This document shows, piece after piece, positions 40,319 to 51,071 of a stretch of DNA of 64,000 bases (position 1 is its first letter; each line of letters starts with the position of its first letter). The stretch is from Guadua angustifolia (taxonomy: Eukaryota > Streptophyta > Magnoliopsida > Poales > Poaceae). The stretch is from assembly GCA_036346375.1 (NCBI GenBank), contig CM070500.1:69134525-69198524 (forward strand). Reading direction: 5' to 3'. The notes below the pieces were generated by a model. That model worked only from the letters and a program-made list of their open reading frames with translations. It was not told the origin of the DNA and did not search any database. The position numbers were made by a program, and so were the translations under genes.

Positions 40319-40859
40319 AATGTGAATTGGCAATATGAGGAAGCTGAATGTATATTTGATAAAGCTCTAGACGATTATGATTTCATATGCATCAACAAGA
40401 CTAGGCTTATTTCGATCAGCGTGAGGCCAAGTACACTTGATTGGTGATGAAATCTTCTTGCCGATGTAGTCCAAATCGGCAATGAAGGCTTTACAAGACA
40501 AAAGCATAAAGCTATCGGTAATTGATGGATAGCTATGAGGCCATTGAAGATTTTCAAGAAATTGATAAATTAGTCGGGGTTTTTACATCGGCGGTTTGTT
40601 AGAAGAAGTCGATATAGGTGATAGTGAAGAAAAAGAGCAACTTTTATTAGTTCAAAGTTAGCCCCAAATTATAAGTAAAAGTTGGTTAAGATTTTAAGAG
40701 ATTATAAAGATTGTTTTGCTTGAGAGTATCATGAGATGCCTGGTTTAAACCGACAACTTGTTGAGCATTGGCTACATATAAAACCAAGTTATTAGCCATT
40801 TGAACAATCTCCTAGATGATTTAATCCTGCTTTGTACAATATTATAAAAAAAATAAACC

Positions 40860-42470
40860 GAATAGTTACTAAAGGCTAAGTTTATCAGGCCTTACCGCTA
40901 TGCTGAATGGGTTTCCAACATCATTCCTGTCATCAAGAAAAATGGTAAACTTAGGGTGTGTGTCAATTTTAAGGACTTAAACAAAGCTACACCAAAGGAC
41001 GAATACCCGATATATCGATGCTGCATCAGGAAATAAGATCATTAGTTTTCTTGATGGTAATGCTGGATATAATCAGATATTCATGGTAGAAACCAATATA
41101 CCAAAATTTGCTTTTAGGTGCCCTAGTGCCTTAGGGTTATTTGAGTGGGCAGTAATGATGTTCGGCTTGAAAAATACTGGTGCAACATATTAGTGTGCTA
41201 TGAATTTGATTTTTCACGATATAATCAACCATATTGTGGAAATTTACATTGATGATGCTATTGTGAGTCCAAAGAAGACTTGTAGCATTTAGTCGATTTG
41301 GAAACAATGTTCAAGAATACAAGAGCACACGGCTTAAAAATGAATACGTACAAGTGTGCTTTTGGCGTGTCAGTTGGACAGTTTTTGAGCTTCATGGTTC
41401 ATGAAAGAGGAATTAAAGTTAATTAGGAAAAATTCAAAGCTATAGCCAAAACTAAGCCGTCGACATGTAAGAATGATTTACAGAAGTTGATCAGCAAGAT
41501 TAATTATTTGTAGCGATTTATTTCAAATCTATCTGGCCATATTAGTGCATTTACTCCACTATTGAAATTGAAAGACAATCAAGAATTTTTATGGGGAGCC
41601 AATCAGCAGAGTGCTTTTGAAAATATTAAGGAAAATTTGATCAATCCTCTGGTTTTGGCTGCGTCGCAAAAAAGTATACCATTCAAGTTGTATATATCGG
41701 CTGAGAAGGAGACCATTAGAACTATGTTGGCACAAGAGATTGATGGAAAAGAGTGCATTATTTTCTACTTAAGCCGATGATTAATTGATGCTGAGACTAG
41801 GTATCCCTTTGTAAAAAACTTTGCTTATCTTTATATGTTGCTTGCACAAAGCTAAGGCATTATATTTTAGCATCGGCTTGTAAGGCTATTTGTAAAATCG
41901 TTGTTATAAAATATATACTTTCAGCTCCAATTTTGCATGGTCTACTTGGTAAATGGGCCTATACATTCATCGAGTTTGGCCTAACATATGAATCATCTAA
42001 AGCGGTTAAAGGACAAGTAGTAGCTGATTTTATAATAGGACATGAGACTAATGCCGATCTAGTATCTATAGCCCCTTGGAAGCTATTTTTTGGTGGATTG
42101 GTATGTCGAGAGGGCGATGGTATTGGAAAAGTGCTGGTTTCGCCAAAAGGGCATAGTTTTGAATTTGCATTTAGGTTAAATTGCTGATGTTCTAACAACC
42201 CAGATGAGTACGAAGCATTACTTAGAGGCCTACAGTTACTTGAGAATATTAGAGTTGATTCTATTGAGGCCTATGGTGATTCTTTATTCGTTGTATAGTA
42301 GGTTAAGGGGAGTATAATTGTTATGATAAAATTTTGGTCAAGTATTTGTAACAGTGCCTCGCTATAATCAGCTTATTCACCTATTTTTCTATTAGTCATA
42401 TTCCTCGGGAAATGAATGACAAGGCTAACTTACTAGCTCAATAAGCATCGTGTTATAAATTTTTTGGCCA
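40860..42470 (+). pseudogene. Gypsy reverse transcriptase and RNase H, heavily decayed
   Basis: RT pieces in order: RYAEWVSNIIPVIKKNGKLR and VCVNFKDLNKATPKDEYP (40890-41010), ISFLDGNAGYNQIFMVE (about 41040-41100), MFGLKNTGATY (about 41160-41190), EIYIDDAIV (about 41240-41265; YIDD core kept). RNase H pieces: LWGANQQSAFENIKENL (41586-41640), FKLYISAEKETIRTMLAQEI (41680-41740), and the Tat-type second RNase H region with YRVVADFIIGHE-like text (about 42010-42045). Dozens of stops and shifts. 40319-40860 between protease and RT is decayed connecting sequence. Confidence 0.75.
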
Positions 42471-42556
42471 ACATAAGGAATGTAAGCCGATCGAGAAAAT
42501 GGTCATGTGTGTGGTTACCAACGACTGGAGGACAAAAATAATGGAATACTTGATTG

Positions 42557-42680
42557 ATGCCTCTAAACCTACTGATCGGAGAATTAGGTGACACTTTAAA
42601 GTATGTTGTCCTGGATAATGCCTCTAAACCTACTGATCGGAGAATTAGGTGACAAGCTTTAAAGTATGTTGTCCTGGATA
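42557..42680 (+). repeat. Tandem duplication of about 61 bp inside dead pol
   Basis: The unit starts ATGCCTCTAAACCTACTGAT and ends GTTGTCCTGGATA; copies are at 42557-42617 and 42618-42680, the second with a 3-base insertion (AGC). Confidence 0.9.
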
Positions 42681-42759
42681 TTGTATTATATTATTGGACT
42701 TTAGAGGATTTGTTGCTAAGATGCCTCGAAGTCAATGAAGCTAAGGTAGCTATGGGAGA

Positions 42760-43470
42760 AGTGCATGAATGTATTTGTAGATCTTATTAGTCGACTCATA
42801 AGATGAAGTAGCTACTAAGGCGCATTGGGTATTTTTTGCCTACAATGCTCAAAGATTGCTTCAAGTACTACAAAGGATGCCAAACTTGTTAGAAATTTGG
42901 CAATATGCAATTAGCTCTAGTATCGGTTTTACATTCAATTATCAAGCCTTGGCCATTTAGAGGCCGGGTTATAGATGTAACCAATCAAAATTTACTGCAT
43001 CAAGTAAAGGCCACAAGTTCATTTTGGCTGTGACCGATTATTTCTGCAAGTGGGTTGAAGCAATCCCACTCAAGAAAGTTACAAGTACTAAAATTATTGG
43101 ATTTGTTATAGAACATATTATCTATCGGTTTGGGATTTCACAAACTATTACGACTGATTAGGGTATTGTATTTACGTTCGATGACTTTCAGAATTTTGCC
43201 AAAAGTTTGGGTATCAAGCTGTTGAATTCATCACCTTATTATACTCAAGCTAATAGTCAAGCCGAATCGTCCAATAAAACTTTGATCAAATTAATTAAAA
43301 GGAAGATTGAGGAAAAGCCAAGAAATTGGCATGCAACAATTTTAGAGTTGTTATGGGCTTATCGGCTTGCGTATCATGGTTCAACGAAGTTATCTCCCTA
43401 CCAATTGGTTTGTGGACAAGAAGCCATTTTACCTATAGAAATCAATATCGACTCTATATGAACAACCAGA
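42760..43470 (+). pseudogene. Gypsy integrase
   Basis: HHCC-side piece HWVFFAYNAQRLLQVLQRMP-like at about 42820-42890 with CQTC decay. Core: FILAVTDYFCKWVEAIPLKK (first Asp, near 43035), FGISQTITTD (second Asp, near 43160, followed at once by a stop), then the open frame 43207-43461: GIKLLNSSPYYTQANSQAES (catalytic Glu) and NKTLIKLIKRKI, WAYRLAYHGSTKLSPYQLV. The D-D-E triad is still readable although the gene is dead. It would integrate the cDNA. Confidence 0.85.
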
Positions 43471-43597
43471 CAAAATGGTTTGTCGGCTCAGGATTACAAG
43501 GATCTAATGATTGATAGTCTACACGATTTGGCAGAGTTACGTTTACATACATTGGATCAGCTTAAGACGAATAAGGAAAAGGTTGCAAAGGCTTATT

Positions 43598-43782
43598 CAA
43601 ATTTAGTTTGGAAAACTATATTACATATCAGCTCCAGAGATAAACTGATTTGGTAAGTGGTCTCCTGTGTGGGAAAAGGTGATGCCTAAGTCTTTTTGTG
43701 AATCTAATTTAGTTTGGAAAACTATATTACATATCAGCTCTAGAGATAACTGATTTGGTAAGTGGTCTCCTATGTGGGAAAG
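43598..43782 (+). repeat. Direct duplication of about 77 bp
   Basis: ATTTAGTTTGGAAAACTATA ... GGTAAGTGGTCTCCT and TGTGGGAAA occurs at 43598-43675 and again at 43706-43782, separated by 30 bp. Both lie in decayed sequence after integrase. Confidence 0.88.
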
Positions 43783-44169
43783 ACTGTATAAAATAAATCA
43801 GCTTGTTGATAGAAATTCCTACATTTTGAAGATGTTGGAAGGTGTGGTGCTTACTAAGGCGATCAATGGAAAATACTTGAAAAAATACTACCCTAGCGTT
43901 TGGGTCGGATCTTAATCGACTATGAGAAGTAATCGGTTGAAAGGCCAAATTAACTTGTTGTAGTTAATTTTGGCTAAACTAAAGATATAAAGATGGTTAT
44001 ACACTTTGGAGAGCCAAGACGTCAATAAAAATTGGTTAAACAACCAATTACAATTGCAAGTACTTAAAACATTTAGAAAATTGTTTTCCAATAGTCGAGA
44101 TTGTAGATATTCAAAAGTTTAACCAACCCCATTACAAGCATTTAGAGCTTACCCAATTACAACACAGAG

Positions 44170-45250
44170 CTAGGAAGTTGAGTGCCAGAGCCAATAATGC
44201 GGCCGTGGACTTAGTGATTGTCTCCTACACTTCGTCAAGAATCCTATTGTCTTCTTTGGTGCTTCCAGGCACAGGAGTGATCTTGGATGACTGCTTCTTG
44301 ACTCCAGCCACAGCCAAGGCAATCTCGAGCTTCTGATCCTTAATAGCTGACGTGATTCAAATATCATCAACTGGCCATCAGCTATTTGCTTGTTCAGTTT
44401 TGCCAACACCTCTTCAAGAAGCTTCTTGGTTGACTCAAGCTTTTGGACCACCTTCTTGTTGGTCTTGAGGGCTTTGGCATCTGCATTGAATTTGCTCTTC
44501 TTAGCCTTGGCCCGACCACCATTTTGTCTAAGTGTTTTTGATCGACTTCTTGGGTTTTCCTCAAGGTGATCCTAGACTTGGCTACATCAACTTTCGCCTT
44601 CTTGTCGTCTAGGTGGCAAACATTCAAGAGTGCTTTCATTGCCTCAGGAGGAAGATTGACTTCAACTGTGGACATTGCATCACGAAGAAATTTGAGTATT
44701 ATTGAGGAGCTCGGTAAGCGGCTACATCACTGGTCCAATAGCACATTCGACCTCTCCTACATGCCTAGGGTGGACGTCACCACAGTCGATGCGTCCTTGG
44801 AGACTCAAGTATTCTCCAAATGTCCGGCGGGTAGTCATATGTAGCCACCACTTCCTCGTCATCTAGGTCACCCAAGGTAAAGCCTAACTAGTCAGTTGGG
44901 TCAGACGATGTCTAGGCGGGAGCAGTTATGGGGGCTAGTAGCATCGGCTGAGATGATGGTGGTAGAGGCTCGAAGGAGGCGGCTGGCAAATTGGCTAAGA
45001 TATTAGCCACTTGTACTAACGGAGAAGGCTGGAAAAGAATTCAAAAAATAAGTTGAGCTGATGTATTTATATGATTATTACAGAAGATCTATGAAGGCAA
45101 TATACCTCACCAGTAGCCGACATGTGTGGAGAGCTCTTGCCACTCTATTCCTAGGGCTTAGGGCCTTTGTTGGCCAAGACCTTGGTGGATTTGGTGTGCT
45201 TCTTCTCTGAAAGAAATCAACAACGAGTATTAGTCTCTACAAGAACTTAA
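44170..45250 (-). pseudogene. Antisense ORF of the old gypsy element
   Basis: Minus-strand coding trace opposite to pol: KKHTKSTKVLANKGPKP (about 45200), MSATGE (about 45120), then after an intron-like gap SPLVQVANILANLPAASFE (about 44975-45030), GFTLGDLDDEEVVATYDYPP (about 44830-44890), MSTVEVNLPPEAMKALLNV and KKAKVDVAKSRITLRKTQEV (44560-44675), and a Lys/Glu coiled coil LESTKKLLEEVLAKLNKQIA (44390-44450). Tat-lineage gypsy elements such as Grande are known to have an antisense gene between integrase and the 3' LTR, so the position fits. Product and role unknown; several stops. Confidence 0.6.
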
Positions 45251-45309
45251 GAAAAATATATAGCTATTAACCGATCATTATAAACTCACTTGGATGCTGC
45301 TTCTGTATG

Positions 45310-45390
45310 TTCGATAGAGAAGGGGCTTGGATACCTAGGGTACAGGATGTGTACCCTGAGAAGGGGCTTGGATACCTAGGGTACAAGGAA
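45310..45390 (+). repeat. Short direct duplication at the LTR start
   Basis: GAGAAGGGGCTTGGATACCT followed by AGGGTAC occurs at 45318 and again at 45358. The second copy, preceded by T (TGAGAAGG), is the likely LTR start. Confidence 0.85.
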
Positions 45391-45885
45391 GGCCCAAGAT
45401 CAAGCCCAATTCGTCGACAAGTCCAGTTCGGCCATCCAGGAGCAGCAGTACTTCAAACAGATATAACTTGGGCTCCCGGACTCCGTTTTCAGCGTGCGAC
45501 CACCCGTTTGAAAGCTTAGGAGATAATCTTTCCAATGGATCCAGCCCTACATCCAAATTCCTCCTGGAGCGATGGAAAATCACAGAACAATCTCGCGGGA
45601 CAGAAATTCCAGGTGCTGCGCCACCTTTCTTTTGGGCCCAAGGCCCATGTACTCTTAGGGTTTCACCCCCCCTTGGCCGGTGCCCCTCTCCTGGCTGCCG
45701 CACCCCTCTTGGCCGCCCCCTGTGTGGGTACCCCTTTATATTGGGTTTTCACCCCTGTTCTTCATTTTTTAGGTTTTGTTGTGTTTAGTAGACCCCGTGT
45801 GCGTCCCTCCTCGTGTTTGCGCGTGTCGACTAGACCGCCCGAGCCGAGAAAACAGAACCTCAACTTATTCCTTTGATTTCAATAT
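45357..45885 (+). repeat. 3' LTR of the old gypsy, first part
   Basis: Starts TGAGAAGGGG. It contains the usual non-coding motifs (GGGCCCAAGGCCCATGTACT, a CCCCTTTATATTGGG TATA-like region near 45732-45746). It is interrupted at 45885 by the younger gypsy; the remaining 3' part continues at 54940. The two parts are separated exactly at a near-perfect target duplication (AATAT/AATAC). Confidence 0.65.
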
Positions 45886-46510
45886 TGACGAGGACTGGGG
45901 AATCTCTGGTGAGTCAACGTTTGGTCAAAGGGGCTCCCGGCTCAAGGCAGTGCAGCGAAGGCCCACGACCACGGCCCAACGACGCTCGTCCCCGCACAAC
46001 CTCGAGCTCAGGCAACAAGGCTCTGTTCCCGCTCGACCTCGACCTTGGCTCAGGGAAGTGCGTTGACTCGGCGTTACCAAGACCTGCACGATGGCATTAA
46101 GGCGGACGTGGGCGGCATTTCCGGAGCAGTTACAACCCACCTTCAATACGCACGAGGCCACTTCCCCGGGAATCTCTCCCGACCGTTACAAGCAACGTCA
46201 GGGAGGATATAAGACCTCGCAAGGCATATGTGTAAGATAGACTCGCTAGCGATAGACCAGCATACTCAAACATAGCACTTTCGGGCTCGGCTGTAATCAA
46301 CTCATTATGCGCCGCAGTTAGTGAGTTCCTCCACCTCCGGAGAAAGGCGGGCGTGAAATTACCCTCGCGGGGCTCGAACCGATATAATTCGCTATTCCTT
46401 GCTCGTGACGCCACACACACAGACCCTCGTCTCGCCATTGTTGAGTGAAGTGCTACGGGTCCCCATTCACACCGATCCCTTTTTTGCGGTCGGCGATCCG
46501 ATCGTCGGCA
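45886..46510 (+). repeat. 5' LTR of the inserted gypsy
   Basis: 625 bp, pair of 54320-54939. TATAAG at 46208-46213 is conserved in the other copy (54623-54628) inside GGAGGATATAAGACCTCGC. Confidence 0.9.
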
Positions 46511-46512
46511 AT

Positions 46513-46530
46513 TTGGCGCCAAGTGGGGCA
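46513..46530 (+). promoter_or_regulatory. Primer-binding site (Lys-type tRNA)
   Basis: TTGGCGCCAAGTGGGGC two bases after the 5' LTR; it resembles the TGGCGCC...GTGGGGC site complementary to tRNA-Lys, with a small internal deletion. Confidence 0.75.
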
Positions 46531-46569
46531 GGAAGCTTCATTCAGTAGTAAAAGTCCCGATTTCCAAGG

Positions 46570-46880
46570 CATGGCGTCCTCTACAACAGCATATTCCACG
46601 AGCTCGGGGTCGAACACGGCCCCCGAGCATGAAAGTTCCGTCTCTGTTCTCCCCTCTCGCCACTCAAAATCGGTTCGTTCTCATGGCTACCGGCCATAGC
46701 GTGGACATGAGGAGGGCGCTTGCAAAGACCCACGAAGATGCTCGCGGGATGGCCGAGTTGCCATCAACTTTGGTATAACCGCCCTCCGGCGAGAGGAGCA
46801 TGAGTCATGGCTGATCCCGCACGTCCGATGTCAGGTCTTTTTGGTCGAGCTCTCATGACGAAGCTCGACAAAGCGACTAA
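46570..46880 (+). pseudogene. Residual gag N-terminus and deletion junction
   Basis: A short frame MASSTTAYSTSSGSNTAPEH (from 46571) looks like the Ser-rich start of gag and ends near 46700. By about 46860 the reading is already at the protease lead-in (TKLDKATNEVVFILAETF). The capsid and zinc-knuckle regions that normally occupy well over 1 kb are absent, so a large deletion lies between about 46700 and 46860. Confidence 0.6.
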
Positions 46881-47350
46881 CGAAGTTGTCTTTATCCTGG
46901 CCGAGACCTTCTGCTAGGTCCTGGTCATTGAGGAGCGACGGCAGCTCCTCTCGCAGGCGCAGATACCCCGGTCGAAGGTCAAGAGCATTGCGATTCCGTT
47001 CTTCAGGATTGTTCCTGGGAGCTCAACCACTCCTCTGGGACAGGTCGTCCTGCCCATCACCTTCGGCGCCTCGAAAAACTTCTGCACCGAGCTGATCACC
47101 TTCGAGGTGGTTGAGGGTGACCTCCCCTACAACGCCATCCTCGGGCATCCCGCTCTGGTCAAGTTCATGGCGGCCAACCACTCGGTCACCGATGCATGAA
47201 AATCCGGGACCCAGTGGCATCATCACTGTGCGCGGCGACCTCAAAGCGGCACACGGTTGCGATACTCAAGCCCTGGCCCTTGCCGACATCTTTGCCTCGG
47301 CGGGGTTCCGCGGCCGCAAGGTCGCATCGCCAAAAGGCGGTCATCGATAG
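46880..47350 (+). pseudogene. Gypsy protease
   Basis: SKVKSIAIPFFRIVPGSSTT followed by PLGQVVLPITFG and FCTELITFEVVEGDLPYNAI and LGHPALVKFMAANHS (46975-47185), with a late PGPSGIITVRGDLKAAHGCD (47200-47270). The N-terminal DGGS catalytic motif is lost to the deletion or a shift. Two frames, minor indels. Confidence 0.8.
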
Positions 47351-47484
47351 CAGGGGCTACAAAGGTTGTACCGCTCGAGGAGGACCCTTCCAGGTGTGTC
47401 CACATCTCGGTCGAGCTGAGTTCCAAATAGGAACTCGAGCTCGTCACCTTCCTCCGCGCCAACAAAGATATATTTGCTTGGGAG

Positions 47485-48960
47485 CAGCGGACATGCGGTG
47501 TCGAGAGGTGGTCGAGCATCGATTGCGAGTCTTGGCCCATTGCCGACCCGTACGCCAGAAGTTGCGACGCTTTTCTCCCGAGAAGGTCGCCATAATCAAG
47601 GAGAACCTTGATAAACTGTTGAAGGCCGGTTTCATTCGTGAGATCAACTACTCCGAATGGCTGGCCAACCCTGTCATAGTGCAGAAGAAAGGCGGGAAGT
47701 GGAGGATGTGTGTGGATCACACAGGTTTGAACTCGGCATGCCCGAAGGACAATTTCCCTCTCCCGCGCATCGACCAGATCGTCGACTCCACAGCAAATGC
47801 CAAGCTGTTGAGTTTCCTAGACACTTATTCTGGGTATCACCAGATCAAGCTGGCGGTCGACGACGAAAGCAAGACGTCGTTCATCACGCCGTTCGGGACC
47901 TATTGCTACACGACCATGTCGTTTGGTCTCCGCAACGCCGGCGCGACCTTCCATCGCCTGATGACCAAGACGTTCGAGCCTCAGATCGGCCGCAACCTCG
48001 AGGTTTACGTGGATGACATCATCGTCAAGAGCTCCGCCGAAGCCAACCACGTTCAAGATCTTGAGGAGACCTTCGTCAACCTGAACAAGCACAAGATCAA
48101 GCTCAATCCGGAGAAGTGCGTGTTTGGTGCTGCCACAGGGAAGGTGTTAGGCTACATGATCAGGGGCTCTGGGGTCAGCCCGAACCCAGAGAAGATCGAG
48201 GCGATAGAGAAGATGGCCCATCCGAGTTCGGTAAAGCAGGTGCAATGTCTCACTGGTCGCATGGCTGCCCTTAGCCGGTTCATCTCGAAGCTCGGCGAGC
48301 GCGGGCTACCCTTCTTCAAGGCCTTGCGCAAGCACGGGGGCTTCAAGTGGACGCCCGAGGCTCAGCGGTCCTTTGACGAGTTGAGGGTATACCTGTCGAC
48401 ACCACCCTTACTTACGACCCGCAGCCGGAGAGAGAGTTCTTTGCTCTACCTCATGACCACCGCCCGAGCCGTCGGTGTTGTCTTGGTGGCGGCGGGCAGC
48501 GAGCGACCCGATCTACTCGTCGGAGGTGCTCCATGGACCGAAAGAGCGTTACCCTTAAGTTCAGAAGCTCCTCTATGCCCTCCTCATGGCTTCGCGCAAG
48601 CTTCGGCATTACTTCTAGGCTCACTCCGTGGTCGTCCCGAGCAACTTCCCGCTCGGGGAGATCTTGAGGAATCCAGAGGCTAGAGGACGCATCGCCAAAT
48701 GGGCCATGGGTGGCCGTTTCGACCTTCGGTTAAATGGCGCGCCGGCCATTAAATCGCAGGTGTTGGCGACCGTGGTTGAACAGACCTCGTGGCGGCTCTG
48801 AGCTCGAGGTCGATGAGGAAAGCCTGGGTCATGTACTTGACGGCTCACGGTCCTTCAAGCGCTCGGGGTGGAATTCTCATTCTTACCCTTGAGCGGCAGT
48901 GAGGTATCGTTGTTCGTTTAGCTTCCTGCAACAAACAATGCCGCAGAGTACGAGGCTCTC
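47485..48960 (+). pseudogene. Gypsy reverse transcriptase and first RNase H domain
   Basis: One open frame covers RT (47485-48460, part of a 495-residue frame): VVEHRLRVLAHCRPVRQKLR, NLDKLLKAGFIREI, WLANPVIVQKKGGKWRMCVD with the DHTGLNSACPKDNFPLPRID motif, LSFLDTYSGYHQIKL (first catalytic Asp), TSFITPFGTYCYTTMSFGLR, EVYVDDIIVKS (YVDD at 48006-48017), NPEKCVFGAATGKVLGYMI. RNase H begins FKWTPEAQRSFDELRVYL (48341). A shift follows near 48470. The RT core appears intact, so trans-activity cannot be excluded, although upstream gag-pol continuity is broken. Confidence 0.93.
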
Positions 48961-49560
48961 TTGGCGGGGCTCCGAGCTTGCAAGGCCCTAGGAGTTCGCT
49001 GGCTGGTCGTCAAGGGCGACTCACAACTTGTCATCAACCAGTTCAACAAGGGCTACCAGTGCTCTGAAGACTCCATGGACAAGTACCTCGTCGAAGCGCG
49101 TAAGATGGAGACGTGGTTCCAGAACCTGGAGATCACGCATGTGGCTCAGAAGGACAACTCCGACGCGGATTTCCTCTCCAAGCTCGGGTCATCCGACGAT
49201 GACGTCCCTCCCGACGTGATCCTAGAAACCCTGGCGTCTCCCTCCATCTCCGACCAAGGGCCCTCGGTCGTCTTCATCGAAGGTACTCCCTCCTTGGCTG
49301 AGCCGATCCATCGTTTCCTGGCGACGGGTGAGCTCCCAGCCGAGCCAGCGGAAAGAAGCAGGATCAAGCGCCGGGCGAGCTCATATAAGCTCGTGGACGG
49401 CAAGCTTTATCGTCGGAATATCTCTGGCATCCTGACAAAGTGCGTTACCACGGAGGAGGGCAAGTACCTGCTACATGACATTCATTCAGGTCTCTGTGGG
49501 GCACACTCTTCTTTCAGGACTATGGTCGGGAAAGCTTTCCGCATGGGGTACTATTGTTAG
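48961..49560 (+). pseudogene. Second RNase H domain and integrase lead-in
   Basis: 199-residue frame: MAGLRACKALGVRWLVVKGD SQLVINQF (catalytic Asp), YLVEARKMETWFQNLEITHV, NSDADFLSKLGSS (second Asp), then the connecting region and the integrase N-terminus KLYRRNISGILTKCVTTEEG, HDIHSGLCGAHSSFRTMVGK AFRMGYYC followed by a stop. The His-His part of the HHCC zinc finger is visible. Confidence 0.88.
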
Positions 49561-50483
49561 CGGCACTCCGGAGACGCCGTAACATTGTCACTTTGTCGAA
49601 CTGCCGGTTCCATGCTCGGAAGTCGCATCGGCCGCTCGCGTGGCCCTTCTCGACACAGAAATTTGGACATCCTCGGCCCCTTTCATGAGCGGCGGGGAAG
49701 AGGTTTTTGTTCGTGGCCATCGATACCTTCACCAAGTGGATCGAAGCCAAACCCGTCTCGACCATCACGGCTCGCGCGGCAGTCAAATTCTTCCACTGTT
49801 ACGTGGTCACGGTATGGGGTTCCATGCGAGAATCATTCTTGACAATGGAACTCAATTTACCGATGAGTTGTTCGAGAATCTTCGAAGACATCAACACCAA
49901 GGTATGCTATGCCTCGGTGGCCCACCCGCAGAGTAATGGAGCGATGGAGCAGCGCCAGCGGACAAATCGTTCAAAGCGTCAAAAGCGAGTGTCGGATGAG
50001 CTCGAGCGACCACGGCGGACACAGGTGGGCGAACTTCCAACCGTCTTATGGTATATTAGCACCCGGTCGGTAGAACAGCGGGGTCCACACCCTTAGGCTC
50101 GTGTTGATGCGAAGCAAATCCTCCTCGAGAGTCCTGTTTGGCTCGGCAGGTCGACAGTCGTCGGATCGACTTCGAGCAAGCGGTCTCTTGACCTTACAGC
50201 GGAAGAAGTAAGATGCCGTGCCTTTGCTACGATCGGCGCGATGCACGCAAGCTCTTCGCGGACATGCGTCTAGATCGAGTCGACCTAGGGAGCTCCTTGT
50301 TGGGGACTTAGCCACGAGGCGGATTCGAGCACCGTCAACACCAACAAGTTATCCCCACGGTGGGAGGGCCCCTATGGAGTTGTTTCAACAGATCGCACGG
50401 GGGCTTACCGGCTAGCGATGCCCAATGGCAGAGAGCTCTCTAGCTCGTGGAATATTGACGAGCTTCGAAAATTCTATGTGTAA
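49560..50483 (+). pseudogene. Gypsy integrase core and C-terminus
   Basis: FVAIDTFTKWIEAKPVSTIT (first Asp, about 49707), ARAAVKFFHCYVV, then a shift to ARIILDNGTQFTDELFENL (second Asp, about 49835-49890), VAHPQSNG AMEQ (the catalytic Glu site reads as decayed NGAMEQ, about 49918-49945), and a C-terminal part ending TGAYRLAMPNGRELSSSWNI DELRKFYV with a stop at 50483. Frameshifts near 49600, 49800, 49950 and 50100. It would integrate the element's cDNA. Confidence 0.85.
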
Positions 50484-51070
50484 CCTTTTTACCTCAAATT
50501 TCAATAAAGTTCTTGTTCAATTGTCATTATTTGTCTTTGCGTACATTTTCTTTCTATGTTTTGTGTTGGCTTGAGCTCAATTCTCTCTGAGCCAGACCTA
50601 CGGATGAGCGCGCTTGCTCTTTGCCTAGGTGTCGCGGGCTTATCTTTCACCCCTAGTGGTCGAGTTGCGTGTAAGCCGAATCTCTTCGCATCTATACTCC
50701 CCCTGTGCCAGGGTACGATTTAAGCCCGTGACTGGGTCCGACGAGCAGTGTGCAAATCGTTGTCATGACTCGAGCCTTACTATAGATCTTAAGTTTTTCC
50801 TCGTGCGACCATGTTTTTCCCTGTAGGCCTTTTTCGATCTTACTGTAGGACTTGGTCTTTCTGGGGTTTCTAACTGCGCCCAAGGCGGCGATTGCTCGAC
50901 CTTGAACCCAGAGGCTAGATGAGATATACCACAGGCGAAAAAGGCTAAGTGCGACTAAGGAAAAAGTTTCGTTCAAGCAAAACAAGATATTAGCGAGTTC
51001 TTGCAATAAACCTGTTTTTTGTTATACAAAAGTCTTGCTTATAAGTCTAGCCCTATTCTGGATCGGCCAT
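50484..51070. other. Gypsy spacer between integrase and antisense gene
   Basis: Contains a poly(A)-signal-like AATAAAG (50501) shortly after the pol stop. No gene seen. Confidence 0.4.
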
Positions 51071-51071
51071 C

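Noticed and set aside
47657..48092. Other open frames overlapping the RT gene on both strands
   Set aside because: High GC makes the alternative frames open; only the frame with YVDD and other RT motifs has family features.
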